Shown in pieces: positions 7,386 through 7,839 of a stretch of 7,839 nucleotides of DNA. This stretch comes from JBDTRY01 sp039931435. Lineage in GTDB: Bacteria > Acidobacteriota > Thermoanaerobaculia > Gp7-AA8. The stretch is from positions 1 to 7,839 of the forward strand of contig JBDTRY010000185.1 of NCBI GenBank assembly GCA_039931435.1, written 5' to 3'. The notes under the pieces are model-generated. The model was given only the letters and a program-made list of their open reading frames with translations. It ran no database searches and was not told the origin of the DNA. A program made the translations under genes and the position numbers. Positions within the stretch are counted from its first letter, which is position 1, and every line of letters begins with the position of its first letter.

Positions 7386-7839
7386 GTGAAGACCGACAGA
7401 GCGGCTCGAGAGCTGGAGATCGTCGGCGCCATCGCCGAGGCACTGAACAGCGCGTATGACGTGCGGCAGGCCCTCGACAAAACCCTCTCGCTGGTGACGT
7501 CGCTTCTGGGATTCGAGACAGGATGGGTGTGGCTGATCGATCCTGACAGCGGACGTTTTTACATCGCCGCCGTGCACAACCTTCCGCCGTATCTTCAGGA
7601 GCCCGTGCGTATGACGGGCGCCTCATGCTGGTGTATCGAGGAGTTTCGAAGAGGAGGACTGACGGCGCAGAACATCGACATTATCGAGTGCAGTCGCCTT
7701 CGTCCCGCAGTCAAAGCCCAGCAGACCGACCTCACCCGAGGCCTGGCCCATCACGCCACCATTCCGCTGTACTTTCAGGGCAAAGCGCTCGGGATCATGA
7801 ACGTCACCGCGCAGGATCTTCGTCCGATCACGAACGACG
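7386..7839 (+). CDS. GAF-domain sensor protein, N-terminal part (runs off the window)
   Basis: Partial: 151 codons are visible and no stop is reached. Seen: a short N-terminal helix (RAARELEIVGAIAEALNSA), then a GAF domain: DVRQALDKTLSLVTSLLGFETGWVWLID (25-52), GRFYIAAVHNLPPYL (56-70), GASCWCIEEF (78-87), TAQNIDIIECSRL (93-105) and the closing strand ATIPLYFQGKALGIMNVTA (124-142). Three cysteines stand at 81, 83 and 102. GAF domains bind small ligands or sense redox/gases and usually precede a histidine kinase, cyclase or PP2C-type output; a sensor histidine kinase is my guess, but the output domain is outside the window. No signal peptide or membrane segment. Start is uncertain: GTG 7386 lacks a good SD; GTG 7332, directly after the M16 stop in the same frame, would add 18 residues translated through the hairpin. 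It may be read from its own promoter or by read-through from the M16 operon. Confidence 0.8.
   Translation, partial: MKTDRAARELEIVGAIAEALNSAYDVRQALDKTLSLVTSLLGFETGWVWLIDPDSGRFYIAAVHNLPPYLQEPVRMTGASCWCIEEFRRGGLTAQNIDIIECSRLRPAVKAQQTDLTRGLAHHATIPLYFQGKALGIMNVTAQDLRPITND

Overview
The window is high-GC bacterial chromosome with housekeeping-type genes and no mobile element, CRISPR array or RNA gene that I can see. The organism is Gram-negative, judging from a lipoprotein signal (lipobox LAGC) and a Sec signal peptide on two secreted peptidases and a MurB of the E. coli-like class. The mix of genes (PilZ protein, POT transporter, paired M16 peptidases, GAF sensor), together with an intergenic element near the left end of the 'ATCCTTCG...CTCAGGATGACA' type, suggests Acidobacteriota or a related soil/environmental lineage. 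This is inferred from style and was not tested by a search.

Layout, left to right: (i) an intergenic stretch with a palindromic repeat-like element; (ii) a hotdog-fold acyl-CoA thioesterase (4HBT/YbgC type) that appears to start at a CTG codon behind a perfect AGGAGG; (iii) a PilZ-domain protein with an unrecognised basic, helical C-terminal half; (iv) murB on the minus strand, convergent with the PilZ gene (20 bp apart) and divergent from the next gene; (v) a POT/PTR2 proton-coupled peptide transporter on the plus strand, followed by a 15-bp hairpin and a second, smaller hairpin; (vi) a two-gene operon of M16 peptidases, the first a lipoprotein with an intact HxxEH zinc site and the second a periplasmic protein that has lost that site; (vii) a 13-bp hairpin and then the first 151 codons of a GAF-domain sensor protein, cut by the window edge.

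The most informative part is the M16 pair. The first subunit keeps the zinc ligands but lacks the C-terminal Arg/Tyr substrate-binding pair; the second lacks the zinc ligands but keeps Arg/Tyr. This is the expected signature of an obligate heterodimer with a shared active site, here with one lipid-anchored and one soluble subunit. Next to a peptide importer it could form an envelope peptide-degradation and uptake route, though the two are separated by hairpins and probably transcribed separately. I found no convincing evidence for a wholly new system. The other items worth a second look are the CTG start, a Ser-to-Cys change in the PilZ motif, the cysteine set in the GAF domain and the structured leader of the M16 operon.
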